A stretch of 64,000 bases of DNA from Oenanthe sinensis. Lineage: Eukaryota; Streptophyta; Magnoliopsida; Apiales; Apiaceae. The DNA lies in NCBI GenBank assembly GCA_028671895.1, contig CM053795.1, forward strand, positions 7,709,501 through 7,773,500, given 5' to 3'. Shown one piece after another: positions 1 through 14,069 of this stretch. The notes under the pieces were generated by a model. The model searched no databases, was not told the DNA's origin, and saw nothing but the letters and a program-made list of their open reading frames with translations. Numbering within the stretch: the stretch's first letter is position 1; each line of letters starts with the position of its first letter. A program made the translations under genes and the position numbers.

Positions 1-3000
1 TTCATCCTTTCTTTAAGAGAGTTTTTTGTTATGTTAAATTTCATAATCCAGTGGAGTAGTTCATGTTACACGGGTAATGAACTGAAGTCTTATGTTTGGT
101 TTTGAAAAAAAAAACTTGCTTGCATATATTACATATTTAATCATTATGTCGTTTAATTTTTGCTTAACAATTGTAAAAAGAACAAAAAAGCTCAAGGGCT
201 AAAACTTTGCCGTTTAAAATGGCTTTGGGTGGCTTAACTGGTCAACTTTGTGAACACTTGGTGACCTCTCTCTTCTCATATCTCAACTTCTCAATCACTG
301 ATTGTGATGAGACCTCTGCAGACCAACTTTTTTTCTTTTTTTCTCTGGACCCCGAATGTATAGACTCCAGAGACTAGACCACTATCTTAAACGGCAAAGC
401 AACATGCTTGGCTATATAGATTCTTGCTTACATGCATTTTTTCTCAAGTTACAAACTTGTTTCAAACTTTCTGCTCCCCGCCGATTAATGGTCATGTTTG
501 ATTTATTTTTTTATCAAATTAATTATTTTTTATACTTTTAGAAAATTAAAAAACACATTTGAAATAGATTTTATATATAATTTTAATTTTAATTTTTAAT
601 TTTTTTCTAATTATATAATTTTTAGTTAAAATTTGATTAATTTAATTATAAAAAAGTCAAATAAGTCTACTAATTAAGGACCGAGAAAATACATTTTACA
701 TAATATAGTGAACCGTTGTTTTTTTACTAAAGATACATTCTATATTTTTACAAAGTTGAAAAATGATATATGTATATATAATGCAGAATAAAATTCATAG
801 TTCTAGATATTATGTTATAACTAGCTCTAAGCCAGTCACAGATTTGTTCTATATTTTAGTTTTTAAGAAAAAAATTGTTATTAGAAACATTTATTTTTAT
901 ATATTTCATACTAATTTATAATTATTAAAGTTATATTATATATAAAATATTTCAAAAATGTATATATGTGCACCGACATATCTAATATAATTGTTAACAT
1001 AATTTCACACATTTACACGTATGTTTGTTAATTAAGTTGTGTTCATTCATGAGTTAATATATAATTTGGATAACACTTATTTAAATAAAAGTGAGATAAT
1101 ATAATACTCCCTCCGTTACATTTTTATATGTCATTCAATTACATTTTACATGTTATTTTTGAAAAAAAATATGCATAGTAACAAAAAGTTAGGTAAATAT
1201 TTTGGTTATTTGACTATTTCTAATCATTGCATTATATATTGATGAGTTACTTATATAATTATTTTTTTGTCAAAAGAAAATAATTACATAAATAAAGTGT
1301 ATAAAAATATAATTTTGAATGAAAGAATTTATTTCATTTAATAAAATTGATCATTTAGTCAAAATACATATATAAGATGTTTTTCAAGAACAGTTAAACT
1401 TAAAATCTTTGAGAAATCTTAACATAAATAACAAATTATATTTAGATAGTCAAAATGTTTCCAGCATCATTAATACATCTAATTGCCCCCCCCCCCCCCC
1501 TCTAATTTAAACGCTTTTTCTATGTATCTAAAACTCAATAAATATTATCCAATAATTTTTAAAATATTATCATGCATTACAAAATAATTATATAATCAAA
1601 GGGATTTTGATTAGATACGTAAAAATAACAAAATAATAATACACATATTTAAATAAAATATAATTAATAAATGTTTTCATCTAAAAGTATAATTAAAATA
1701 TCCTAAAATTATTAGTTATAAAACACTTAAGTATATAGTATTTTAAAGATTATATATAAATATGTAATTAAAACTTGGTTAATTTAAAATTTGGTTAAAA
1801 TATCATTTTAAAATTTAAATGTTGTAGTTGCTATTTTAAAATAGATATTTTCTTAATTTATGATATGTTAAATGTTATTTTACAACTTGAATGGTATAAT
1901 TATAATTTTATCGTAAATATTTTATCTCATCGATTCTTTTAGTGTGCTCAAATACATTTATATTGTTTTAACATAATAAAAAACTACATATGGTTTTATT
2001 ATAGACATTTTATCTTAACAATATTGTTATGCTCATATACATTTATCGAGTATTAACTTAGTAAAAAAATGTATACATTTTTATTTTTACAAATTGATTA
2101 TTAACAGATTATGAAAGTTGTAATATAATAAAATATATACAATTTAGACATAATCATAAATAATTAAATATATAATAATTTATATATATTAATGGTGAAA
2201 AGAAAATAATAGATATTGATGAAAGAAAAATAATATTTAATAGATATTAATAGGGATATTTATGATTAAATTTACTCAAATTGTCCTATTAGATATGTAA
2301 TACATTTATTTAATAATAAAATATATCGATGAGAGTATAGATATATCATATATGCAAGTGTCACATGAGTACCAAGGGAGGAAGGGGGTGAGCTCTATAT
2401 TATTTGAGATTTTATATTACTAAATAAATAATAATCCTCATTATTTTTTATTTTTTTGTCAAGCTCATCCTCATTACAATAATATTATAAATATTATATT
2501 TTAATATATACAATGACGAATGCATGTATAGGTCTACGAACACAAGTATTTTAGAAAAATAAAACTTAATAATTTATTATATAAATGTGTATATTTATTA
2601 AATGCCACCATTAAAAAGTTAAAATCCCCTATTATAATGGTAGTATTTATATTATGATTTTAGTTATTTTTATTTTATTTATATATATGTGATTAATATG
2701 CTGTTGAAAAAAGTATTAATTTCTACTGTAAAACTCGAAAATAAAAATATATTTATTTCGGGTATTTAGAATTTCCCGTCCACGTCGGATGGCAAGTAAA
2801 GCGGTCCCACAAGTTATCATGAACCGTGAACGTTAATTGGTGGGGTCGAAGCAATACAATTATGTTGCATGTCTCGAGGTAACTGTACTTTTGATTTCAT
2901 CAATTTCATGACTTCCATCACTATCTACTTCTGCCAATTATCAGTCTTTATCTTCCTCGTGAGTTTTGGGGTACCTGCACATACATTTTTACATGTCCAT

Positions 3001-5840
3001 CTTTCTTCTGCTAATTTCCAAATTACCATCCTACACTGCGGTATCAATTTCCTAGCATCCGGAAACGGGACACGAATATAACTCGAAAAAATATGAATTT
3101 AAATAAATAGATATTTAACCTAAAAAAACCGTTATGATCTGAATGAACCCGGGATCTGAAACTCAAAAATTAATAAACCCTTTATTTATAATTCTATTTT
3201 TAAAATATTTTATATTTAAAATAATTAAATTTAATCAAGTACATTAAAGTAACTTTCACGTGTAAGGCTAATTGATTCATAATTATTTAATAGTAATAGC
3301 AATATTTTATACATGTTTTGTCTTTTTTTATACCTGAAAAAATGGGTACAGTACATATTATATATTTGAATTGCCCGTGCAATAAAAGAGAAATAAACTG
3401 TTTTATCTTAATATTTGTGCAAAAACAATCGATTCATATAAATCGGGACACAAGGAGTATATAATATATGAATATATTTTCAATCATTCTAAAAAAAAGT
3501 AGAGGTGGTGAACCCGAAACCCAACACGAATTTGTAGTTGCGGATTAGGTTAGGAAAAAATCAACCCGAAACAATCAGATATAATCTGATCCCGAGACGA
3601 TTCAGAACTCAAAATTGTCGCCTGAATCCAGTGTTGGATTAATATATTTTGAGACGGAGTAGATTATTCAAATGTTGCATTTGGAATTCTAGTATTTTTT
3701 ACAATATTCATGCACATTCTTCTATTGCAACTTTGCAAGTAACTTGGTAGGAAGCTTAGAAATGTAACTTTTTGTGAGATAAATTTTGACATGTTCTTGT
3801 GAGCATAATGTATACTTGTTAAAGTGTGAATTAATAATAGCATTACTTGAATACTCGATAATACTCTCATTGAGCTAAAAAAGTAGAGTTATGGCCTCTG
3901 CAAGCAGGGATGTCAAAAAAGGGGTTTTCAAATTCATGTGGCATGCGACTTGGTTGTTTATTTATTTATTGAATACATCCTTATTCGCTATAAACTCATT
4001 ACCAATATTTTAGAAATAGCACGGGACCCACCTTCATTAGGTACCATGTGTATTTTAATATTTTTATTAAAGCTGTAACACTCCATAACATTAGGTACCA
4101 CGTGTATTTTATAAGTTACTTTTTCATTTTTCAGTAATATTACTTCAATTTTTAATAAACAAAGATATTAGTTTTGCCGGATCATTTTATTTTGTATAAA
4201 AAATAATTTTGTCAAGTGTTTTATTTTTGAAATACTCTTTTTTTATCGGTCATAAACATCGAAATTCCTTTACATTTTTTAATTATTATTTACAACTTTC
4301 AAAATCATTATTGTGTAAAATAAATAATTTAAAATTTAAATGTATTGTAATTTTTTTATTGAAGATAATATTTACCAAATATAATTTTAATAATAAAATA
4401 TAAATTTATATTAAAAACTATTAAAGAATGGACCAACTACGTAGATCAAAAATATATTAAATTAATAGTTAAAAATAATTTTACAATATTACAATATCAA
4501 ATATGTTATTTATAGAATTTCAAATACTTAAAAATAAAAATTTTATAGAACAAGTCAAAGTCTTTAATTACTTGAATACATTTCAATTTTTTTATATAAT
4601 ATAAAGTCAAAGTCTTTAAAATAACTTTTTTTAATAATATAAAATAAATATTTATTATAAATAATAATGATATTAAAATTATTAAAGTGTATATTACATA
4701 CATATTAGTTATAAATAAAGAGAGAATACAACGAAAAGATTATAAAGATGATGCAAAAGAAACTGTTATTTTATCCTTAAAATTACAGTAGTGCATTTGT
4801 AGTGGATAAGGATGTATTCCAAGATTTATTATATATTAATTATTTTATATAATTTAAATATTTTATTTAATATGATAATTTGTTTTTTTTTTACATTTTT
4901 TCTATACAATAATTTTTATATATTAATATTCATAAAATTTAATGATAAGTTATTATTTTAAATATATAAAAGAGTTTGAATAGTGATAAAATTAAGTTGA
5001 ACGTGAGTAAACTATATTAAATAAAAATTATAGGATAAGTAGGATTCTTAAAATAGAAAATATAGAATATAATTTAAATATAATATAATATTATCTGTGA
5101 GGTTGTATAAAAGAAGGACCACCGGAGTTGTATGTACGATATATATCCATTTTAAAATTAGATTTTACTAAAATTGAATGGTTTGAATGGTTCACCTAAA
5201 ATTGGATGGTTAAGATTTTTTTATGGTTCACCCAATGTTTAAAAAAAAGTTCTTTAGTTTGGTTATAATAATATAGTATAGATTTATTAGAGCTGAGAGG
5301 TTGCTAAGAGTTTGATTATCAAATTTTGTCAAAAATTAACAACTTCTGAAATTAATAAAAAGTTATATAAAATATTTAAAAATATATATTGTTTTACCCA
5401 TTTTTATATTGAATCAAATTATAAAATTAATATATAAGGATTACATTGGCAACTTTTAAAGTTGCTAACCTTTCGAATAAATTTTTTAACAAATATTACT
5501 AAGAGTCAAATAAATATGAGAAAAAAAATTAAAAAAATAATATATTTAATGATTGTTCATATTTTGACAATTCTCCTACCGATCCCGTCGGATATGAGAA
5601 AATTGCGAGCAAAATGCAGAGCAAATGAAGCCCAAGGCAAAGGCCCATGCAAATACATTGAAAAGTCCAAGTTAACTTGTATAAAAAGGTAAAACAAAAT
5701 AGCAAACAGTGACATCTTATTGTCAGAATTACCAGAAGATATCTCTTTCTTTCTCCCATATACACAGTCCTTTCCCAAACCCCTCCCCTTCTCACCTGTC
5801 CATTAATTGTGTTCTCCCCATTCTTTTCTACACACACACA
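1..5840. other. AT-rich intergenic DNA, no gene seen
   Basis: No reading frame here has plant-like codon use or a recognisable family. The stretch is very AT-rich with short A/T runs. It holds a 15-base C run (1486-1500) and a Stowaway-like phrase (ctccctccgtta near 1108) whose partner end I could not find. It also holds a less AT-rich patch at about 2770-3070 that looks like neither exon nor promoter. The first 360 bases are less AT-rich and could be the 5' flank of a gene outside the window, but nothing shows this. Confidence 0.6.
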
Positions 5841-5849
5841 GTCAGTCAC

Positions 5850-5860
5850 TATATAATATA
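5850..5860 (+). promoter_or_regulatory. Probable TATA box of the 6091 gene
   Basis: The sequence tatataatata lies about 240 bases upstream of the start codon, after a CT-rich and CA-rich stretch. A transcript start about 30 bases downstream would leave a leader of roughly 200 bases. This placement is inference; only the motif is seen. Confidence 0.4.
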
Positions 5861-6090
5861 CAGTAGTAGCCAGCACTAGGTTTAGTAGCATGGAATGCCT
5901 TGGAAAGTTGGAAGTAGTACAAATAATGCTATTTTCATTCTTTTTCAAGTAGTGTTAGATTTTAGACTTCTTTTAACTGTCATTCTTCTTGTTCTTTGTA
6001 TAAAGTTTGGATTTTTAGTGGTTAAGTACTTACGTTAAGTATTAAACAAGTTTTTTTAAATATAAATTCAAGAATATTATTTGAGTAATA

Positions 6091-8680
6091 ATGGGTGAAG
6101 AAGATCACGGGGGATGGTCACCTACCGGAGCTCCGGTGAATTTACAGAGAGATTACTATTTTAGACATTTTGGTAACTCAGTTAATGCAGTTTCTTGTGG
6201 GTTTGTTGCTACTGCTATTCTCATTTCAATGTTTCTTGTTATGGCTCTGTTTGAGAGGTTTCTTAGACCTACTTCGCCGGAAACATCGCCGTCCGCTGAC
6301 CGGAGTCATGCAGATGGGGTATCTCAAGAAGGGTACCATGGAAAGCTCGGTCACCCATCACCCAAGGTGAGTTTTATACTATACAAGTGTCAAGTGTGTC
6401 TCTGTGTATCACTCTGATTATATTTTCGATGTCATGGCAGATTCTTAGTTTAAAATTATAGCATGCAGGAAATTTGTTTTATTGTTTATACTATTTAGGG
6501 GGTGAAACCGAATCGAATATTCAGATTATTTTTAGCGAATTTACAAGTACCCTCTCATGTCAACTCAATTTTTAACCGGTAGTAAAAATAGTGTTTAAAC
6601 TTAGTTTCTTATGCAAGTACGATTGTACGAATCATCTTTGTTCTATCATAAACTGAATTTGGTTTGGCTCGAACTTACATATGTAATTCAGATTCGTTTT
6701 CGGACCTAAGACCAACTATAAACTTCAGTAATCCGTATTACTTAGACACTAGTCCTTTTAGATTAAACTCGGCATTTTGGAAGCAGCTGTGTTAAAGTTA
6801 AAGACTTGCAGCAGAGTTAGCTAACTATGAATATTATTGCTTCTGTTATCTACAAGTTTTTAGTAAGCTCCACTTGCACTTGCTTGCTGCTTGCTGGTAG
6901 AGAAAAGTACAAAATATATTGTCATCTAGATTGATTTTTCTAAGTTCTATCCATAATTCTCGAAAGAGTGACAAATGAACATAAATTTGGATTTTAGTGA
7001 GTAGGAGTTAGGCTAATACAGTGACATAATTAAACCTTGCCATTGACTAAGCAGTATTTGTATATAATATAAGCATGTGCATTGTTCCTGAACCTTTAAT
7101 TTACAAGATAATTAAGCAATTGATTATGATACTTGAGGCCTTGTGAGATTATGCTAGCTGGTTTATTGGTCCCCGATTCTGCCCCTAAAAAACTTGAGGG
7201 ACATAGTGTGTCTCATGTCTTTCTTGATGATTAGCCCCACCCTTTTACATACATGTTAGATAGTTGGCCCATCACTACCAATATTTATGATGCTTCACAT
7301 CATCTCATGGTCACCACTTGGATCCGAGACAAGCCGCCAACATTCTTTTGTTGTAAAGTCTTTGTTTATTGTCTTTACATTGACATTAATGTGCTCAAGG
7401 TCGAGATTGATTCGCTCAAGATAGATGGTATTACAGGTCAAGAAAATATCTGCAAATGTGTGAATTGTACAAAGATGTGGTGAAGAAGTATAGTATTTTT
7501 GGGCATACTTCGTATTCTTCATCTGCAAAAAGATAATAGTAGACTCGTACAATAATAAGACCAGGAAGAAACAGCCAAAATATCACAATATATAATGGAC
7601 CGAATTAGCATATAGTATAATCTTAGAGGAGCCAAAATTACTATGTGCAACCATGTGAAAGATGTGGAAACATGATAGTCAAGTTAAAGATAAAATTTGA
7701 TACTATCCCATCCGCTGATGAGTGAAGTATATACTCTGTCTGCATCATGTGAAGACATTGCCGGAATATGAGGAGCATTTGACAATTTCTTCATAGCTAT
7801 GTAGCTATAAGTTAAATGAATTGATCAATAAAAACCATCTTTTATATGTGTGTATTAATGGACGAATAAGCGAATCCCTTAGTTTGTGGGATGAGCCGGT
7901 GATAGCAGCATCCATGTCTGCTGCCACCATTCTGCTATATGTTTCTATTCTAATAAATATATATAATTTTCCATTTGTCTAGTATGATGAATAAAGTCAA
8001 ACATAGTCAACAATTTTAAACAATCCCATGACATCCTTAAGACTGCACCATGTGAGTTTGTTAGAATTTGTGGAATGTGTAATAATTAGCTTACACTAAT
8101 ATTATATATTCATGTTCTGTTCTACCCGAGTCCCTGTGACTCTGTGAGTAAACATCCCTGCAAATCTGCAATCCAGAAATTTAGTATTTTATAAAAACTG
8201 CACGAGAGTAGTTTATGTTTCATCTAACTGAAAGAACATAATTTCTTGTTCTGCATCTGCATCATGTTTTTATACATCTTATTGGGTTTTAGTTGAACAA
8301 TATTATGGATTGTATCTGGATTATAACCATACTGGGCCTACTGGCTGTGTAGACAGTTAAAGTACTGGAGGTGTTATGTTCAGTTTCATTAGGTTGCTTG
8401 AGTTAAACTGACCATATTTATCAACTGTTTAGGCATGCTACTTTAGTAGTAATATAACATTGCTAAAAGAAATAAAGTGATCTTGCTATTCATTCTAAAA
8501 CTTGTTACAAGACGTGTTATCGAAGTTGTAAAGACTAGTTTCAATTCTCAGATTCCAACAAGGGCGATGGAAGTTTCAGTCTTGATGCCAGGAGAAGCTA
8601 TTCCTACCTTCATTGCACAACCTGCTCCTGTGCCTTGTCCCCAGGAACGAGTATCATGGCCTCCTCATAATCGTGTTTGA
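6091..8680 (+). CDS. Small single-pass membrane protein of unknown function (134 aa, two exons)
   Basis: The coding exons are 6091-6366 and 8552-8680, joined in phase 0 by a 2185-base GT-AG intron. They give 134 residues ending at TGA 8678-8680. The N-terminal part holds a conserved-looking stretch (GGWSPTGAPVNLQRDYYFRHF) followed by one hydrophobic segment at about residues 32-53 and a basic flank. The C-terminal part is polar and proline-rich with no catalytic motif. I recognise the protein as one of the short uncharacterised plant membrane proteins with this N-terminus, but no function is known to me. The ATG chosen is the first one after the probable TATA box. Reading through the donor would add only a short tail without resemblance to anything, so the spliced form is preferred. 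Confidence 0.75.
6367..8551 (+). other. Long intron of the 6091 gene
   Basis: This is a single 2.2 kb intron with donor AAG/gtgagt and acceptor ctcag/att. It is less AT-rich than the surrounding intergenic DNA. Short open frames at 7253-7552 on both strands have no family resemblance. I saw no nested gene. Confidence 0.6.
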
Positions 8681-9009
8681 TTTGCTAGTTGCACCTTAGT
8701 CATCCCAAAATTAACTTGGGCAAAGCCATGACTGCAAATTCATCAGATAGTATTATAGCCAAGTGTAGCCTTGAGTCTTTGTATGTAATTGTAATCTCCA
8801 CGATTTCATCTGTACTGCTGTATATATTTTGACGAGGGCAGTGGACAGATGATTATTCATTGAGTTTGCATGCGCAACGTATATGATGTACGCAATATGC
8901 ATCGTGCCAGCTACTTCATATATGGATTTTCACTGGTTTCGGGCCTTCTGGAACCATATTAAAGTAAATACTTGCATGATTATTGGGTATAGGCGCATGG
9001 TAACACTTA

Positions 9010-9382
9010 GAGCAACTCCAACGGGTTGCCTTCCTTGCCTATATCATACTAGGTGGACAATTTTCGGGTTTATCTTCTCAAAATTGTTACTCCAGCCATA
9101 CTGAGTCCTATCCTAAAAATTTTAGGAAAGAGAAAGAGGATCGTTACACTTGTGTAATCAAATTTGTTTTCCTCTAATGCCACATCATCTTTTCTTTCCT
9201 GTAATTCAACATATATCTATTCCAACCATTCCACTCATTACCTATATTACCTAAAATATTAAATTAATATTATTTTTTTAATTATAGGGAATACCATTAG
9301 AGTAAAATAATTTTTTGGTTTTACGTAATCATTATTTTATTATATTTAAGAAAAATAAAATAGGGTTTGCTTGAAGATGCTC
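9010..9382. mobile_element. MITE of PIF/Harbinger type with TTA target duplication
   Basis: The left end reads gagcaactccaac and the right end, read in reverse, gagcatcttcaag. These are imperfect terminal inverted repeats of the gagcatctccaa kind common in plants. TTA flanks both ends (9007-9009 and 9383-9385), matching the 3-base target duplication of PIF/Harbinger elements. The 373-base interior is AT-rich without coding capacity, so it is non-autonomous. It lies just beyond the 3' end of the 6091 gene. Confidence 0.65.
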
Positions 9383-9385
9383 TTA

Positions 9386-11820
9386 CTGTTGGATTGTTAT
9401 CTTCTGCCTTCTTTGAATTTTTGGTTACTCATTATCTTATCCGCTCAGACCTCAGTAGTCCTAGCCTCTTTGGTATCATATTTAGTAGTGCAATAAAATA
9501 ATACGGAGTATAAAAATAAAATTTATTTTTCATAATGGAGAATTATATATTGTATATTAATTTCAATAGTGCTATTCATTTTTGCTTATTATTTTGTAAT
9601 ATAATATTTTCAAACTAAAACTAGCTTTAGCTGGAAAAGAAAGAAAGAAATATCTTAATCGAGAAAGAGAAATGCTAAAGTGCCCAAACTATATATTGAA
9701 AAAAAAATCTCAAAAAACACTTGTTTAATTTTAGTTAATTATTAAAATAATAAATAAAATGAATACATGCATGAAATAAATTTTTTAAAGGTCCCTGACA
9801 TTATTTTTTGAGTAACAACTCCACATTTCTTTTATAATATCTCGATTGTGGGCCTGTGGCTATGTGATATACATTCTCTGTTACTAATATATTGGAATTT
9901 AATGGTTATTAAAAGGTTGCCGCTTAAAATTGTCAAAAATTGACAATTCTAAAGTCTAAACTAATTATCGATAAGCCTGGTAAGTTTTTAGAGGGGAAAT
10001 TGGAAGTAAATGATGGTGATAAAACAAATTTAATGTTTTTTTCGACAAGTTTTACAAAACAAATTTATCTAAACATGCCGGGAGAGATTACCTCTTTTAC
10101 TTTGGTGATATGTATCACCTGAACATAGAAAACAACAGACCCAGGTTTCACCGAATGACTCTATTTTTAAATTATTTTAAATTTAATGTTTAATTCGGAG
10201 CTTTCGTCAAAAGTTTTCTTAATCTTATATTAACGGGAAGCATTTTTCAAAATTTTTATCTAGTTTGATTTGGTTTAATTCCTGAGATATATATATATTT
10301 TTGATGATCGGAGAAATAAATGTAAATGTAATTTGGGGTTAAATGTGAGAAATAAAAGATGGTGACAAACAAATTTAGGTGTTTTCATTGGACTAATTTT
10401 ACATAATTTTTCTTTTTCGGTTATAACTTACTTAATTAATCTTGTAGAAATGGTAAATGGTAAAATTTTAAAGTATTATTTTGTATAAATGATAGGGTTT
10501 TTTTTCTTATATTATCATGAAGTATCTAATCAAAAGGATCCCCGTTGATTGATTTTATCTTTTTTTATTTTATAAAAATAATAATTGCTTTATGTATTTG
10601 TGTTTACTGTATTTATTTTTCAATTTAGATGGATACTAACTAATTTTTCATTTTTCTGTAACAAATATTCTGTTTTCAAATATTAAAGTCTTATTGTCTA
10701 AATTTTTAAAGACATCTATGCATGTCCTTTGATTAGATAATAAACTTTCTTCAACAAAGGAACTCCATTTTTTACGGGATTGTATTTCAATACAACTCAT
10801 TATCGTGAAAGTTGTTACTGACAATATATATATATACACACACACACACTAGATTGTTTGATTTTATTTTTTATATAATATATAAATTAAAAAAATATAA
10901 TATTTAGATAAATTGACACTTTGCACCCCTTATGTTGTGGTGCTTTGTTAAATCAATTCATTTTTATGTTTTATAGCATTTTACAACCCCTATCTTTTAA
11001 TTTGATTTCGTTTTATAACCTATACACAAATTTCTAGATTATTATTATTTTTAAAATTAAAAATTAAGATTAATATATACATTTACTACACATTTTTATT
11101 CGTACACATAAGTCATTGCAAGACTAATCAATGTCGTTATTAGTTTCAAGATTATTAATTCTTTTTAAAAGACTTGGAATTATATTTTTAATTAAATTAC
11201 ATTTCTAATAAAAATACGAATGCTCAATTATTAAGTAATTTTATTATTTTAAAACAATTATTAAACCTTTTTAAAAGGCCTGAAATTATATTTTTAATAA
11301 AAATACAGAATGTCAATTATTAAGAAATTTTATTATTTTAATACTATAATATATATCACTATATTTTTCATTACAGTTTTAATATTTCATTACAATTTTA
11401 TGGAGAAAAACGGTATGTTGTAATATTTTAATATAATCATGGATTTTCTCACAATATTACATTACAAAATGAATTTTAATAATATTTTATTATTTCAGTT
11501 CATTATTAAGGGAGAAATAATAATATATTAGTTAATTTTATTAAAAAATACATAATATTTCGTTATAAAATATATTATAATAGTAAAATAATATTTTATT
11601 TCAATTGTAATAGGGGTAGTAATTTATTTCATTGTTTTATTAATAAAAATATGTTTTCTCATACTATTTCACTATAAAATATATTTTTTTATTAAAAATA
11701 TAATTTCGTTACAATTTTATAGAGGAAAACGATATCTTATAATATTTTAATATAAATAATGGAATTTATTATTTTATTAATAATTTATTTTATCTAGGTA
11801 ATATGATTATAATAAATTTA
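9386..11820. other. AT-rich intergenic DNA with diverged internal repeats
   Basis: No gene is supported. Several phrases recur in diverged form. A block near 11493 (cattattaagggagaaataa) recurs near 12085, and a block near 11400 (atggagaaaaacggtatgtt) resembles one near 11710. This suggests old segmental duplication inside a repeat. Confidence 0.5.
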
Positions 11821-11829
11821 ATTAGACCT

Positions 11830-11972
11830 ATCTTACGAGAAACACCTTTAGCCTTTAGCACATATGATTGCGTATAAAACCAAAAAACTCCTTGCCAGGA
11901 ATCGAACTTGGGTGTCCAGACTCATGATATCACTTGCAACCACTCACTAACTAGTTGGCCGAGAATGCCACG
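11830..11972 (-). repeat. tRNA-like (possibly SINE-derived) segment
   Basis: Read on the minus strand, 11972 to about 11890 holds a stretch like an RNA polymerase III A box (tggccaactagttag). About 45 bases further is a close B-box match (agttcgattcc, one base off consensus). No clean cloverleaf forms, so it is not a working tRNA. A tRNA-derived SINE head or tRNA pseudogene is the best reading. Boundaries are uncertain. Confidence 0.35.
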
Positions 11973-12159
11973 TCCTTTACTTGATTTCCAAAATAATCAT
12001 TCTATACTTAATGCAATGTGTTTTTAATTTTTATTATTATTAGTAATATTATTGTTAAATTCTTTTATTAATAAAATATTATTTTAGTTCATTATTAAGG
12101 GAGAAATAATAATATAATGGTTAATTTTATTTAAAAATACAAAATATTAAAAAGGGTCG

Positions 12160-13033
12160 GTATATACAAACTAGTTCCCGGTTTACAAAATGAATTTTTA
12201 AAATAATTGTTGGGACGATCCAACCGTACAAATGTTCTTAAATATGGATTTTAGGTGAGTGAAAAAAATAAAAATTACAATTCAATCTTGTACTACTTTT
12301 TAATATAAATATCGTAAAAGGTGCTATTATATCGGAACTAGTTCCCGATTTACAAAATAATTTTTTTAAATAATTTTTGGGACGATCCAACTGTGTGGAT
12401 GTTCTTAAATATGGATTTTAGGTGAATAAAAAAATAAAAAAAATTACAATTAAATTTTATACTACTTTTTAATTCAAAAATCGTAAAAGTGGCTAGTATA
12501 TCGAAACTAATTCCCGATTTACAAAATGATTTTTTTTAATAATTTTTGGGACGATCCAATCATACGAATGTTCTTAAAGATGGATTTTAGGTGAATAAAA
12601 AAATTAAAAAAATTATAATTCAATCTTGTACTACTTTTTAATACAAATATTGTAAAAAGAGCTATTATATCGAAACTAGTTCCCAATTTATGAAATGATT
12701 TTTTAAATAATTTTTTGGATGATCCAACCGTACAAATATTCTTAAATATGAATTTTATGTGAGCAAGAAAATAATAAAAAAATTACAATTCAATCTTTTA
12801 CTCCTTTTTAATACAAATATAGTAAAAAAAAACTATTATATCGAAACTAGTGCCCGATTTACAAAATGGTTTTTTTTAAATAATTTTTGGGACGATCCAA
12901 CCGTACAGATATTCTTAAATATTGATTTTAAGTTTGTAAAAAAATAAAATAAAAATTTATAATTCAATCATGTACTCCTTTTTAATACAAATATAGTTAA
13001 AAAGACTATTATATCGAAATTAGTATTTTACTT
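12160..13033. repeat. Tandem array of five ~170-base units
   Basis: The phrase ctagttcccg or a near variant starts at 12171, 12338, 12507, 12676 and 12847, a period of 167-171 bases. A decayed sixth start lies near 13019. Each unit also carries gggacgatccaaccgta, then a ttcttaaatatggatttt-like phrase, then a phrase ending near atcgaaa. Units differ by scattered substitutions and small A/T indels, so the array is not recent. It may be an internal minisatellite of a transposon or a small satellite; no coding sequence is seen. Confidence 0.8.
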
Positions 13034-13424
13034 TACAAAATATTAAATATACATTAATTCAATTTAATTACCTAGAATGATATATTTTCCTCTATTATTA
13101 ATTAAATATACTTTTTATATTACTTATTATTATTACAAAATAAATTATATAACTCATATATATGTTTGCAAGGGTATTTTGGGACATAAAAATATCACTC
13201 CTCTATCCAATGAATTCCAATAAATTCTTGCTGAGCATCTTCTTGACCGTTGGATATGACCACCAACGATCCATATTTGTTGGTTGGTCAGGTCCGGAGC
13301 CTCCGACCAGTTTCACACACACCCATATATATAATTTATAAATAAAATAAATTAGTTGAACGGTTGAAGTGTTAACGGCCCATGCTGGCACAACTGCATT
13401 GACATGTCGACAAATGAGGCCTAA

Positions 13425-13806
13425 GAGCAACTCCAAGTGTTGATGCTATTAGGTAGAATAATAATTTGTTAAAATTTGTTGAACGTGTAAAAATTTGTAC
13501 TCAAATGATGTTATCTATAATCGTTAGCTATATTAACAAATAATATTTTATTATTATTTTAATTAATAAACATATATAAGTTTACATGAGATTGATTATG
13601 TGTAACAATATAAGTGAATATGATAATTTTTACAAGTTATGCATAATTTTTGAATATTGGCTAAATAGAGAAGATATATACTTATTAGGTAAATTTTTTG
13701 CTAACAATAAGAATGGTCGGAGGAGGAGAAACATAGATATTAGATAACACATAATGGTACATCATTATTTTAATTAACGGGAAGGTAACATTCATTGCAA
13801 TGCTCT
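13425..13806. mobile_element. Possible diverged MITE related to the 9010 element
   Basis: The left end gagcaactccaag follows TAA at 13422-13424, and an inverted partner near 13798-13806 reads gagcattgcaatg in reverse. The right-hand flank does not repeat TAA, so the right boundary is doubtful. The interior is AT-rich and non-coding. Confidence 0.35.
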
Positions 13807-14069
13807 TGCCTATACTTGGTCTATGCGAACAAATATAGAGATTTTAATATTAAAAAGTTGCTCCAACCATCCCCTATCCCTCATGTTTTTTAATCCCCTA
13901 TCCCTCATATTTTTTAGTGAAAGAAAACTCATCTCCTCTTTAGGAGAGACAAAATTCATCCTTATATCTTCTACTCATCTCTCACACTTAATTTACCTTT
14001 TCCACCAATTTCGTTTCTCACTTTTTCTTTATTTTTCAACTCTATACATCAATTAAATATTATTTTTTA

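Noticed and set aside
3890..4015. Short 41-codon frame beginning MASASRDVKK
   Set aside because: I considered a DVL/RTFL-type small peptide, but the conserved C-terminal motif of that family is absent and the surroundings are intergenic.
5529..5948. 139-codon open frame on the minus strand
   Set aside because: It overlaps the promoter and leader of the 6091 gene, has simple-repeat-like composition and matches no family.
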